From Stenocarpella maydis (taxonomy: Eukaryota; Ascomycota; Sordariomycetes; Diaporthales; Diaporthaceae), in assembly GCA_002270565.1 (NCBI GenBank), contig NQMI01000074.1, positions 161,186-225,185 of the forward strand: a DNA stretch of 64,000 nucleotides, in the 5' to 3' direction. Under the pieces are notes generated by a model. That model had not been told where the DNA came from, searched no databases, and saw only the letters and a list, made by a program, of their open reading frames with translations. Of the stretch, positions 12,848-23,564 are shown piece by piece. A program made the translations under genes and the position numbers. Each line of letters starts with the position of its first letter. The first letter of the stretch is position 1.

Positions 12848-14179
12848 TTAGAGCCCGCTTCTCAGCTTTTGCCACTGGGTCATGAACCCGTACCCTCCCA
12901 TGGAACCTCTTGGCTCCGCAGTGCCGGATTCCGGGTCCTTCCTCGACCAGTCCTCGTCTTGCCTGGCCCGGCTCTCCCTCATGGCCAGCTCCCTCTGCGC
13001 CTCCGCATCCCTGACCAGCTCCCTATGGCGGCCCTCGACCATGCGCGCCAGGCCTTCCACGAACCTCTGCCTGGCCCTCTCCTCGGCCGTGCCCCTCCAC
13101 ACCGTGACCAGCTCCTTGAGCTCCTCCACCCTCCTCGTGGCGTCCTCGACACCCTTGACCGGGTCCGGGCTGTTCCTGGCCAGCAGGGCCGAGACCTCGT
13201 CGCGCAGCCTCCGCAGCGTCTTCTGGCCCTTCTCCTCGGTGCTGATCTGCTCCTTGGACGCCGCATGCATGTCCGGGAAGTCGGGCGCCGACACGGACAG
13301 GAACCCCGAGCTTACGGACACCTCGGACGGCGGGAACACGAAGTCCATGGCATCCCCGAACGTCTTGATCACCGAGTCGAGCCGCGACCGCACCAGCGTC
13401 AGCGTCCGCAGGTGCGATATGTAGGCCGGCTCGTCCTCGGCGGCCTCGCCCGCCCCCTTCTTGTTGCTGCCGGTGGTGTCCACCACCACCGCCCTCGCGT
13501 GGGCGGGCGTCGCGGGCGGCGGCGAGTGGTCCTTGTCCTTCTCCGGGAAAGGCGTCGGCGGCGCAGCCAGGCTCCCGAATGACGCCCGCCTGGCCGATGA
13601 CGCCACCGCCGCCGCCGCGGCGTTCTCGATACCCCCCGGGACGAACCTCTCCAGGTCGCCGCGCAGCGGGCCCTCGGTGAGCGCCTCGGCCAGCCCGAGC
13701 GTCTCACCCCGGAGCAGCTCGACCTCGTACGCCAGCCTGCTGCCGCTGCGGATGATGTCGTCCGTCAGCTGCGTGAGCGTGGCCGCCAGCCGCGTCGTGT
13801 GCGCGTTGAGCTGCGTCAGGAGCTCCTGGGCCTCGCTTGACAGCTGGGCCAGGGGCGCCGCCGCCGCAGCAGCGGCCGCGCCGCCCTTTCCCGCGGCCGA
13901 GGCGGTGGACCTCAGCGATGACGAGGACGACGACGAGCCCTGTAGGGGGGGCAGTATCTGGTTCAGATATTCTGCAGGGTCGAACGCTGGGTTGAGGAAT
14001 TCCTGGAGGAAGGGATCTGATGTGTGTGCGGACTTGGGGTCAACCTTGACGGGTGGTGAAGCGGCTGCTGTTGCTTTGCTGGCGTTGCGCATGTGTATTG
14101 AGCCCCCCCTTGAGCGTCCGGATGCCGCACTGCTGTTTTGTCTCCGGCGAGACGCTGTAGATTTGGAGTCCCATGACAT
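12848..14179 (-). CDS. Cog7-like subunit of the conserved oligomeric Golgi complex
   Basis: A single-exon, 443-aa helical protein. After a basic Ser/Ala-rich head, residues about 56-80 read DPFLQEFLNPAFDPAEYLNQ, resembling the short acidic start of Cog7. A long coiled coil follows (about 110-165, with LTQLNAHTTRLAATLTQL), then a second helical block (LRTLTLVRSRLDSVIKTF), a conserved-looking segment SVSSGFLSVSAPDFP, and C-terminal helices (VEELKELVTVWRG). The order parallels yeast Cog7. COG tethers retrograde vesicles at the Golgi, and Cog7 sits in its lobe B. Homopolymer runs of Ser and Ala (about 82-110) are low complexity. The start ATG faces Dad3 divergently. The assignment rests on layout and recollection, so another coiled-coil tether subunit remains possible. 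Confidence 0.65.
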   Translation of the reverse strand: MSWDSKSTASRRRQNSSAASGRSRGGSIHMRNASKATAAASPPVKVDPKSAHTSDPFLQEFLNPAFDPAEYLNQILPPLQGSSSSSSSLRSTASAAGKGGAAAAAAAAPLAQLSSEAQELLTQLNAHTTRLAATLTQLTDDIIRSGSRLAYEVELLRGETLGLAEALTEGPLRGDLERFVPGGIENAAAAAVASSARRASFGSLAAPPTPFPEKDKDHSPPPATPAHARAVVVDTTGSNKKGAGEAAEDEPAYISHLRTLTLVRSRLDSVIKTFGDAMDFVFPPSEVSVSSGFLSVSAPDFPDMHAASKEQISTEEKGQKTLRRLRDEVSALLARNSPDPVKGVEDATRRVEELKELVTVWRGTAEERARQRFVEGLARMVEGRHRELVRDAEAQRELAMRESRARQDEDWSRKDPESGTAEPRGSMGGYGFMTQWQKLRSGL

Positions 14180-14551
14180 TTTAGCTCCTACACAAGAGAG
14201 AAAGGCACCATTGAGTTGAAATTGGTCTCTGAACTGGTCGAGTTCGCATGAGAGGGTTGGCTTGTGAGGATGGACGTTGAGTCGAGTGAGCTGTCTTGAT
14301 GGGGTGGTACCGTCTACCCTGGGCGCAGTGGCCCTCCACCAGCAGCAGAGGTACCATTACCTCCACTACCCAGCGACACCAGTTGACTGAGCCGCAGGCA
14401 CAAGTGGGGCAAGCCCCGGGTCCGATAACAGCCCCACGTTTTTAACATCTCCATGACCGTCGACGCGTCTCCTCGACTTCCACCACGCGACGCCGATACA
14501 ACCCCCCACACCGACCTACCATCTACCCGCTCCGCGGCGCGGCCCACAGAG

Positions 14552-14901
14552 ATGGACGACCGACCAGCATCGAGCGCTCTGCTCTCGCCGCCAGAGCTCT
14601 CCCCACTGGAGCAGGAGGTTCTGGACGAGTATGAGAGGCTGGCAGACAACATGAAGAATGTACGCCCCGCGGAGCCTTTACCCCCCTAGACTCCAAGGTT
14701 CCAGTTTTGACCGAGTCTTCTTTGCTCACCTAGCTTGCAACTATCCTCGACAACATGGCAGCCCAGCCCACGACCGAGATCCTCGACGGCCTGCGCGAGC
14801 TCGAGCGGAAGACGAGCCTGGTGTTCACGCTGCTCAAGGCGAGCGTCTACAGCATCGTCTTGCAGCAGGAGATCGACTGGGGGGACCAGGGACAGCATTG
14901 A
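14552..14901 (+). CDS. DAD3: DASH/Dam1 complex subunit Dad3
   Basis: Kinetochore protein of the DASH ring that couples chromosomes to spindle microtubules. Exons are 14552-14659 and 14734-14901, phase 0, giving 91 aa. Family hallmarks are SPLEQEVLDEYERLADNMK in exon 1 and TEILDGLRELERKTSLVFT followed by LLKASVYSIVLQQEIDWGD in exon 2, which together cover nearly the whole protein. The chosen ATG has G at -3 and +4 and gives the usual Dad3 length; an in-frame ATG at 14453 would add 33 residues but has T at -3. The gene is divergent from the Cog7-like gene and converges on the uS5m gene. Confidence 0.92.
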
Positions 14902-15181
14902 AGATGAAAGCGACCGAGCACTCGTCTATTCAACCCTGGGAGTCGCCCGCGCTTCTAGCTCCCACTTGTTACGTCACTGGACGACCGCCACGAGACCGCG
15001 GTCGAGTAGCTAGCGCAAAATGGGACGTTGGTCGAGTCTTCACAATCTGCCGCATGTGTTTCTGCACCTGCAGACCAGCTCCAACACCAACAGCCTGGTT
15101 GGTCAATCATGACAGGGGCTGGGATCCGGACAACGGGCTTGGAGGTGCTTCATTATACACAAATATTCACGGGAGCGCCAT

Positions 15182-16683
15182 CTATTGTACAGCCCCACCA
15201 TAGTAGACCTTGCGCGCATCGACGAGCTTCTTGCCCCTGCCGAGCGCAATGAGTTCCGGATCGGGCTGGTTCGTCAGGGCCTGGTAGCAGGCCTTGACAG
15301 AGTTCATGGGGTTGCGCGAGCGGGGCATCTTCGCGGAGAGGTCGGAGATGCCCGCAAGACGGGCGATCTCAAACATACGGTGGGAGACACGGAGACCAAA
15401 CCCTGTTACATTTGTTAGCAAGAGAGACCACTCGAAAGGGTGGGGTTCTCCCCAGGAAAACCAGACATACCAGGTGGCCGCGTGTACATTTGAACGATTG
15501 TGCCTCCAACCTTTGCCTCCACGTTGCCGTAGATTGTCCTGTTCTCGTACCTCCGGATGGGCACCATGTTCTGGATAGCCGATAGCTTTGCCTTCATGAC
15601 GGAGATATCCGGGTCCACGGACTTCGCCTCGCCCATTCCCAGGCGCCCGTTCCCGTTGCCGGCCATCGCGAGGATGTATGTGCTGCGGATCTTTCCCAGA
15701 CGCGTCTGGTTGGACACGTACCTACGCACCAGGATCTTGGTCTGCTTGTGGAAGATGTCGAGGATCTCGCGCACGCTCATGCCGGTCTTCTTCTTCAGAT
15801 CCTGGTATGTGCCTTCGGGATCCAGGTCCTCATCGGCGGCGTCCATCTGCCGCTTGTACAAACCCGCCACGCCCGGTACCTTGTCCGGCAGGTCGGGCGC
15901 CAGGGAGGTGTCGCCGCCGTCGAACCCGGTCATGGAGTTGCGCTCCATGAGATATTTATATGCCTCCAGGTCCGAGATTTCCTCTGCCTCCCCGCTCACC
16001 TTCGCCTCTGTCTCGCAAATTACCCTGTCCATGGCTTCCGCAAGCTCGCCTGTCGACAATGGGCTGTCGGGGTCGTTGTTTAGCATCTTGGACCGCATCT
16101 CCTCGTACATGTGCAGCGCCTGCTCGTAGGTGATATCGTGCGATACACCGCGCTTTTCATTCAATTGGCGCACGAATTCGACAAAGTCATCGCCAAACTC
16201 ATCCGGCGTCATGAACTTGGCGGTGGTATCGACCGGCCGGTAGGTCTTGACGCGCTTGTCCACGACCGGGCGGACCCTTGAGAAGTCTTCGAGGTACTCG
16301 AACGCGTAGGGGTCGTTCCGTATCCTTCCCTGCACCGCCATATCGTCCGTGTCGATGAGCTCCTCGCCCAGCTGCACTGCGTGGAGCTGCTCTGGCGTGT
16401 ATTTCTTCTTCAGGGACTTGAGGTCGGTTTCGTCGTAGTCGGGCATGGTCTCCTCTTTAAACCTCCTCCTCGCCTCGGGGTCGTTCAGGTTCACCTCGTC
16501 GGCGCCGAGATTCTTGTCTGGCGACTTCTTCTTCGCTGCCACGGGCGCCGAAGCGTGGAAGTAGTTCCGTTGCCATATTGATCCTGGGGCGGCGGCGGCG
16601 GCGGCGCGTGCCGAAGTTTTCGCGGAGTTGGCTGCCAGGGACCTGCAAAGCAGTCGCCTGGCAGCAGGTGTAGCCACACTCAT
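15182..16683 (-). CDS. MRPS5: Mitochondrial ribosomal protein uS5m
   Basis: Small-subunit mitoribosomal protein, 477 aa, with exons 15471-16683 and 15182-15402 on the minus strand. The start ([16 protein letters not shown]) gives an Arg/Ala-rich presequence typical of matrix import, ending near NYFHASAP. A long fungal-specific N-terminal half follows, with acidic helices. The uS5 core lies in the last third: a dsRBD-like S5 domain beginning at [14 protein letters not shown], then [18 protein letters not shown], the segment [19 protein letters not shown], and after the intron [19 protein letters not shown] and [13 protein letters not shown]. An in-frame ATG at 16767 would add 28 residues and would weaken the presequence. 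The intron has a GTATGT donor and CAG acceptor. Confidence 0.92.
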
Positions 16684-17591
16684 GGCTGCCGGAGGGATGA
16701 TACGCGACGGGCCCTGGAATGGCACATTGACCGCTGGGATCCGAGGGGTCGGTCGTGGGGGCGTCAACTCGTGGAGAGGAGCTCTTTGCCTGGCCGCAAG
16801 CTCATTAGCCCATCACCAATTTTTTGACGGGGTTTGGCCACGGCCTGATGACTAAGAATTCCGGGGGTCCTGGTCAGGATCGTCGGTACGTACATACACT
16901 ATGTAGCTGCCGTACTGCCGCCTACCACCTAGTGTAGCACCCATTGCCAAGGGGTGGGCAGGGTGGGTAAGCCCCTGGACCTGGGGATGGACCACAGCAT
17001 CCAACGACCAAACAAGAGCCTCAATTGCAACTCATGCTGCGCCTCTACATACATATCAATACAAAATCTGTCGTCACTCAGCAAGGCTTAGCCAAATGCA
17101 CATGTTCCAGATCTTGGCGGCCGTCGTGTGAATGGACAGACAGATGGGACGATGAGGCGGCCAGCCAATCCGGCCGCGCTTCGTCTACCCGCCCATCAGT
17201 TCAGTCTGCCGCAATCCTGAAACCATACAGTTTCGATCTCCTCGACGGCTCCCCTTATTCTAGCCCGCAACCACCCTCCCCGGGTGAGACGCACTGGACC
17301 GGGCCCTCCATCACCCCACTGGTCCTGCCCAGGCGGTTTGTATCATATGCATGCGATCTCCTTTATGTTTCGCGCCTCTGATCTTCCCTTCTTTTTCCTC
17401 CTCCCCTCTGTTCACTTCTACTGCAAATAGCTTCTTTCGTCCTCTGCTGGTCCAGTTGTTTATATTCCATTCCGATTCTCCCACCGCCACAAGGCCAAGT
17501 CCCCGTCGCCGTCTTGCAGAGCAAGCGAAGCAGACACGGTCATTTCTGTCACATCTCTATCTAGTCCAACAATAACAACAACCGACCGGCC
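16684..17591. other. Divergent promoter region (uS5m gene / 71-aa membrane protein)
   Basis: Shared upstream region of two divergent genes. The right half becomes strongly pyrimidine-rich from about 17370 and ends in CAATAATAACAACAACC before the small ORF, typical of a fungal leader. I see no further gene. Confidence 0.55.
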
Positions 17592-17807
17592 ATGGGTCAA
17601 TTCGACTGGTTCAGCAAAATCGGCGCCACGCCCCAGGCCGTCGCCGTCCTCAACGATCAGCCTTACCTGTTCACCATCCTTGTCGTCGTGCTGCTCATCC
17701 TCATCCTGGAAGGTGTCTTCATGTGGTACATCCACTACGCCACGATGAAGCCCGAGCAGAAGAAAAAGAAGGATCCAAAGGGCGGCAAGGGCGGGGGAAA
17801 GAAGTAG
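17592..17807 (+). CDS. Small single-span membrane protein with Lys/Gly-rich tail
   Basis: A 71-aa protein of unrecognised family. Residues 1-25 are mildly polar (MGQFDWFSKIGATPQAV), residues about 26-48 form one strongly hydrophobic segment (FTILVVVLLILILEGVFMWY), and the last 20 residues are Lys/Gly-rich (KKKKDPKGGKGGGKK). The composition suggests a tail-anchored or small ER/mitochondrial membrane protein with a basic cytosolic tail; the terminal lysines could also serve as retrieval or nucleic-acid/lipid contacts. The start has a strong context (GGCCATGGG) and a typical pyrimidine- then A-rich leader, which supports a real gene. No function is assigned. Confidence 0.65.
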   Translation: MGQFDWFSKIGATPQAVAVLNDQPYLFTILVVVLLILILEGVFMWYIHYATMKPEQKKKKDPKGGKGGGKK

Positions 17808-18460
17808 TAATTCGCAAACCGACCTTCAGAACCGACGGCGAGACGGGGCTCATGAACCCCCCCCCCCCCCCCCCGTCATCGGAGCCTCAACCGGATACCT
17901 GAGCGTTCCCTCTTCGGTTCACGCAATTCAGCAGGGAGGAGGCCTTCCCCCCCCCCCGGGCGCCGGGCCTTTCGGCCTTGGCATCCTTGGATCAACAGAC
18001 ACGGTATCCAACCTTCACGTCTTGCTTGAAGCAGGCGGTGAATGACAAGGGAGGCACGAGGAGCATGTGTTGGTCTGGTCTCGCTTGGAGCAGCAACGGA
18101 ACAATAAATTGGCATTAATAGAAGCGCAAACACGTTATGAATATAATGACTCGGCCTGCATCAGGTCCTTATAGATTTTCCTCGTTCCTCTTGGCCTTGC
18201 GCTCGGTGAGGAAAGTCTGCTCCATACACGTGAGCTAACTGCAACGCCCCGTATATCTTCCTACTCAAGAACGTACGCTGGAGTCTATCATCCCATCTGA
18301 CCCGACATATCCGTTCCGGGTTTCGGACTCGTCTGGTTGTGCATGCAAACTATGTGTAGCCACAAGACAAGTCATGTAAGCCTGGCGATTTGATTGTTCC
18401 CATCGCTGGCTCTTTCTATCAACCCCAGACTGGCTTCCCCCACATCATTAATCCCATGGG
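17808..18460. other. Convergent 3' region with long C runs
   Basis: Lies between the ends of the 71-aa protein gene (+) and the TDT transporter gene (-). Contains an 18-base C run at 17857-17874 and an 11-base C run at 17947-17957. No gene is seen. Confidence 0.6.
17857..17874. repeat. Poly(C) tract, 18 bases
   Basis: Eighteen consecutive C bases about 50 nt after the stop codon of the 71-aa protein, probably within its 3' UTR. The length may be imprecise because such runs are error-prone in sequencing. Confidence 0.9.
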
Positions 18461-20158
18461 CTACTCCTCCTTAGGCCACAACAACTCTCGTTTCCAGATG
18501 CAGCGGATCATAGTGACAAATATGACAGCCCACACAACCACCAGCAGTCCGGTCATGGCACATCCAACGATCTGGAGAGGCTTGCAGCTGAAAGCATTGG
18601 CTATCTGGTATGTCGCAGTCAACAGCGCCGTGTTGGGGAACACAAAGGAGAAAAACGTCATCTGAAAACCAATCTTGGCCTCGTGTTGCGGGCAGAGGTA
18701 CTTCCAGAAGCTACCGGCAGATACGAGGAAGAACCTAGACCAGATGCGTCAGCCAACGGGAAGAAGTTGTCAACACGAGTGCCAAGTGTCACTGACCAGA
18801 CGGCGAGTCCCCACAGCCACAGGCCGATCACGACAGATAATATCCTGAAGATGAAGGCAGCGTCAATCGCCATACCCGGCTTCATAAAGTCGTCCGGAAG
18901 AATCTCTCCCGCCAGCGCACCAAGTTGAACTACGAACAAGGACGGTCAGCTTGATGGTGGAAGAAGGTGTGTCGGGCGCGGCGCTCCCGAGACTCACCAA
19001 GCCCCGCCGCGGTGAAGCCACTAGGTCCGACCGATATGAAGACACCAGGCCGCTGCATGTCTCGTGGCAATTTCTGGGTCATGAGCCTGTAAACGAAAGC
19101 GGCGAGGATCATAAAGGACAGACAGAACCCCATTCCCTGCACAGTAACTGCGGCCATTGCGATGGGTAAGGTATTCAGGGTACTCGTGTGCCCTACCTTG
19201 ACGGACGAGTTGATAAGATTGCCCGCAAAGGGGGCTGTTAGCAGTAGAGGGTAGGCGGGAAATACCCACACTGGGGTCATGGTGTGGATAGGGAAGACAC
19301 TATGTGACAAGGTCAGGTTTGGACAGGATGGGGAAGGGCAGTCTCTGCACCGGGAATCCTCACAGCGTAGACCACAGAACTAGATATATACCGGCGCTGA
19401 GAAAGATGGCTGCCACCGCCCAGACCCAAAACAAGACCTCCATCGTCACAAGAAGCCAGGGGCCAGTTTTTGGGACGCCATACTGGCAGATATTGATGAG
19501 AATGGTGCCGATGCTTTGCCGGAGTCAGTCTATACGCCTCTCAATCTCAGACGTTCAACTCACGAGACAAGCTTGGATTCTGTCAGCGATGCCACACTTG
19601 CATTTTTATATCGAGTTTCATCTACTCACAGACGCGGGGATGAAAAGGGACTCAGATTGGTCGGTAAAGGAGTTCCTGAAACTCCCTGGCCGCAGGTGGA
19701 ATTTTGCGAGGAGGAGGGCAGTGTTCGTCAAGAACAAACAGATGTTGAAGATGAAAAAGATGGCTCCAACGATGTAAAGCCACTGGAACCGGAAGGGAAC
19801 TAGATAGGGCAGTATTCAGCAGCGTTCAGAATATATGGCATGGCGGTGGTATGTGCCAAAATTTACCGGTTGCAAGGACGTTGGCGATGCCTCCTGTTGC
19901 CATGGTGGACGTGAACCACGTCCATTGGAAGCAAGCAATTCTGTCTTTGATGCCAACCGTCTTGGGTGGGTTGGTCTTCTCGACTTTTGAATCCAGGTTG
20001 TTTGAGGCCCCATTTGGGCTCTGCTGGGTCTGCTCCAACTCACTCAAGCGGTGGAACAGACGGCTCGCGGCCACGGCGGACGTCACGGCGCGATCGACCG
20101 TATGTTCGGTGGGAGACTCATAGCCGAGCCCTGTAGCAAATGGTCTGGGAGGCGTCAT
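18461..20158 (-). CDS. TDT-family transporter (malic acid / sulfite exporter type)
   Basis: A 442-aa multi-span membrane protein of the tellurite-resistance/dicarboxylate transporter family, which includes fission-yeast Mae1 and yeast Ssu1. Seven exons are inferred on the minus strand: 19867-20158, 19630-19799, 19564-19571, 19364-19513, 18998-19299, 18797-18929 and 18461-18734. The 1329-nt sum is in frame. Family marks are FQWTWFTSTMATGGIANVL (TM1), IGTILINICQYG, VFPIHTMTPVWVFPAYPLLL (the most conserved block), PSGFTAAGL, and FFSFVFPNTAL near the end. About ten hydrophobic helices follow a hydrophilic N-terminus of roughly 75 residues. Exon 3 is only 8 nt but is needed to keep frame. Substrate (malate, other C4-dicarboxylate or sulfite) cannot be decided here. 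Confidence 0.88.
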
Positions 20159-21568
20159 ATCTCCGGCTCCGACAGCTCCTGAAAACGCGGCAGGAGTTTG
20201 GAGATGATGTACAGGACGATGGCGACCTCTGGGTCTGCGTAGCCTATGGCACCATGGAAGTTGATCAGACTTGTCAGGAACACAACCAAATCCAAACCGG
20301 CAGTGGATAGTTCGGCCAGGGTCATGGTCGTGGGGTCACGCCTTCGGTGGTCCCAGGCGTGCCAGCGGTTGAGCCGAAACCCAGAATGATCTAGAGGGAA
20401 GAGGAAGCGAGCTGGTGTGCATGCAATATGCGGCCTTGTAGCCCACAGGCCACTGCACAGACTGGATATGCTATGCAATAATAAAGCTCCTCGTTGTGGG
20501 GCCGAGTTTGCCAGGTGGAAAGGGGGCACACGCAGTCCTGGCAAGTCCCAAGTCTGCAATGGCGGTCGGTGGGTTGCCGGCAAAGAGTCGATCGGATCTC
20601 GGGGTGCGAAGGGCGGGGCGCAGCCCCAGTTTGCAGGACAAGCAGGACACACAAAAAGACCTATTACTGTATATGGGGTTGTTTCTGGGGTTGTGCAGAC
20701 GGCAATGTATGTGTGGTTCGTCCAAGTGGGGCCTGGCTTGGGAGCCTTTGGATGGGTTGTCGTGGTTGAGACGGGTCTTTAGTAAACTGCATGTGCACTC
20801 TGTAAACCAGGGACTCTCCGCCGCTCGTATAATGTCCATGACCACCACCCTCCACCGTGCCGTATTAATGCCTCTCAACGGCTCCTCTTGTCCCAGAAGT
20901 GCGCAAAGATGGATCAACAGAGACAAGACCCTTTTCTTTTCCTTTTTTTTCTTCTCTTTTGTTTTCCCACATTGGAGTGGTGGGTCGCCACCATCACCTG
21001 GTGTTTATTTGCGATTCCCAAGGCCTGACGGCATCTCTGATAGCTGGGGTTGAGCATTCATGACCCCCTTCGTTGCCAATGTGTGCCCAACATACTGATG
21101 TATCTCGGTACCCACCTGAGCACTGAACACTGCGAGAGGCAGTTGTTAGTTGCTGGGGGGGGGGCATCTGAGGCCTTGTCTTTCCTTGGGCCCAAGAGTC
21201 CCTCGCCCGCCTTGAGAGCCATTGTGCAGGTGGTTCCTTCCCAATTCCCTGGATTTGGTTCCCTCCACCTCACACCTCAGAAATCCAAACTCCAACCGTC
21301 CTTACACCAGATGACACCCGTAAGGATTGCCTTGTCTACCATCAGAAAGGCATACATTTGCCTTCATCCCCATCTGTATTCTTCCCTCGCCAGGCCCTCT
21401 ACCCCCAGCTCCGGGACACAGGTCTCGTCTCTGCGTCATGCGGGGCGCTGAGCCTGTTCCAATTTCTACATGAGTCTTTCTCGAATTACCTATGATTAAG
21501 CTCATTTTTCAGCAGAATATCAGCCACATTATCACTTCGCTGTGATTTCGTTTTACTTGCCGCCTATC
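20159..21568. other. Divergent intergenic region
   Basis: Upstream region of the TDT transporter (-) and the unrecognised acidic protein (+). A TTTTC-rich stretch is at about 20930-20970. The open frames overlap on both strands and none has protein-like composition. Confidence 0.5.
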
Positions 21569-23564
21569 ATGTCGGCAGACGAGACAGTAGATACTGGCAG
21601 TTTCAGCATCGTGAGCAAGGGCGACAAGAATTTCGCCCTCAATGTGTCCACCTCAATGTCTCTTTCACTCCCAGAACATTTCGCAGATCATCTGAATGCA
21701 GGGGATTTGCGGCATCAAGTCAAAGCCGGAGCTTTGTGGCTCACCCGAGCACGCTCATGCCGGCTCTCACTCGAGGTCCACTTCGAGCACCCGGCTGACA
21801 TGTCAGTCCATGATGAAGAACAGTGGAGAGATTTTGCCATCGGCGCATTTCAGTCATGCCCGGTGCGTGTTAGCCTCTGCCTGATGGTCATGTCCAGTCT
21901 GATACTGACCTGTAGGGGCCAGGTCTGGCGTGATTTGGGTCTTGAGCTTCGCCAGGAACTCAACGTGCTTCAGAGCAGCAATAGGACTCATCCCGCGACC
22001 TCGGTATTCCAGATGCAGCACATTCAACAGAATGCGGGCTTGTTCGTCCCGCAATACGTCCCATGTGGCTATGTTTCGGGGATTTCTTGCAGCTTTCGGT
22101 TTACCGACAGGACATCCGTGCCTCGAACTGGAGCTCATACACGTTACGGCCCCGGTAAAATAGACGGAGAACACAGTGGGCCGCTCTCTGTTAGTACCGC
22201 CCCCATTTGGGGTCTGCCTATCGAAATACAGGCTGAGAGAGTGATACAACTTTCGGAGAATGCGTTGATACTTGTACTGGGCATGAAGAGGAGATGCCTG
22301 GGTATCCGGTGCTTGGACGGCACCAAGCCACTGGACCTTATTGAGCTTGCCCCTGCCGTTTGGAACTCACAATACTTCCAGGTCAGTCATTACGAAATTC
22401 CTAATTCCGGGTCCTGACGAACAGTTTTAGAATGTTGTGACTCGGGCGCGGTTGATTCCGGCCATCTCCACCACGCTCGGCAACATGATGAGTACCCAGT
22501 CGCCAGTACTTCGGCGCAAGATCGAGTCACTTGTTGCAGAACCAGCTGGAGGCTCGGGGCCTGAAGATGTGTTGGATGAACTCCAAAAAAGGACTCAGAC
22601 CCTGCTCTTGCGGACGACACGAGACCAGAAGATCAAGACTTGCCCGCCGAGGATGAAATCTCAAGGCACCCAAAATTACGCATCCACAGAAGGCATTTCT
22701 CTGCCGAACGCATTCACTAGCAGCGACTTCAACAACTACACCAACCCAGACCATGGGAGGGAGACTCTGCACGAGCAGGGAGAGGATAACCAACCACATG
22801 AGGCCACATCTAATTTTCCTGACGATTGCCTGCTGCACCTGGAGTCGGGGAGCAGCTATGGCTCCGCAATATGCCAGGCGGGCAGCGCTGGAGGCGATGG
22901 GTACGACCTCGCCCCCGAAGAAGATTACATGGACAGCAGCATGGAGAAACCGGACTGGATCGATGACGACATGGTTTCTTATCCTTCGGAACGTCTACTG
23001 GAGTCCGGCAGCTTGCATAATGAGCATTATGTGCGGGATGAGGTCCTTGATCTGGGACATGGTGAGCAAGAATATCAAGAGCAGCGACTCGCTCACGACG
23101 ACTTCCACCGGGATGACTTGTATGAAAAGAGCGACATTTACGGCCATTACTACGAGATGTCGGACCTCGAAACAAGATTACAGCCCATTGCACATGGTTT
23201 CGAGGATTACTCTGTCCAGTCAAGCAGGGCGGCCGGTAGGTTGGAGAACCTTGGTGACGAGTGTTCAGACTTCATTGGGGATGAAGACGACGCCATGGGC
23301 GACGATATCTGCGAGCGCCTGCATGGCAATTATTTTAACGAGGACAAATATGAGCCCTGGGACATCATCCAAGACTATCAAGGGGGTATGCTTCATGGGG
23401 GTGATGTAGACAGTCAGGCGGGACCTGACCATCTCACCGCGGGGCATGTTCACAACAACGAGCGGGCACAAGCAGCGGAAAACAATACGAGGCTCGGTTG
23501 GCACGGCCAAGTGCTTGAGGATTGGGACCAGTTACGTTGGGAACTGTGCGTACCCCGGCGCTGA
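21569..23564 (+). CDS. Unrecognised fungal protein with acidic C-terminal half
   Basis: I do not recognise this family. The model uses exons 21569-22381 and 22431-23564 (GTCAGT donor, TTTTAG acceptor, phase 0), giving 648 aa. Residues 1-100 look globular (SMSLSLPEHFADHLNAG, LWLTRARSCRLSLEVHF). Residues about 120-330 continue as an ordered domain (GQVWRDLGLELRQELNVLQ, LVLGMKRRCLGIRCLDGT). The second exon is hydrophilic and becomes very rich in Asp, Glu, Tyr, Gly and His, probably disordered. The stretch at 21853-21915 encodes an odd hydrophobic run inside a soluble protein and has an intron-like end (CTGAC...TGTAG); removing those 63 bases keeps frame (627 aa) but needs a weak GTCATG donor. 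The frame also extends upstream of the ATG without a stop. Confidence 0.7.

Noticed and set aside
12869..14219. Plus-strand open frames opposite the Cog7-like gene
   Set aside because: They are antisense shadows of a long GC-rich coding exon; only the minus strand has coiled-coil protein character.
13461..14219. 252-residue plus-strand frame with alanine runs
   Set aside because: Its runs mirror Ser/Ala codon repeats of the minus-strand gene and it lacks independent support.
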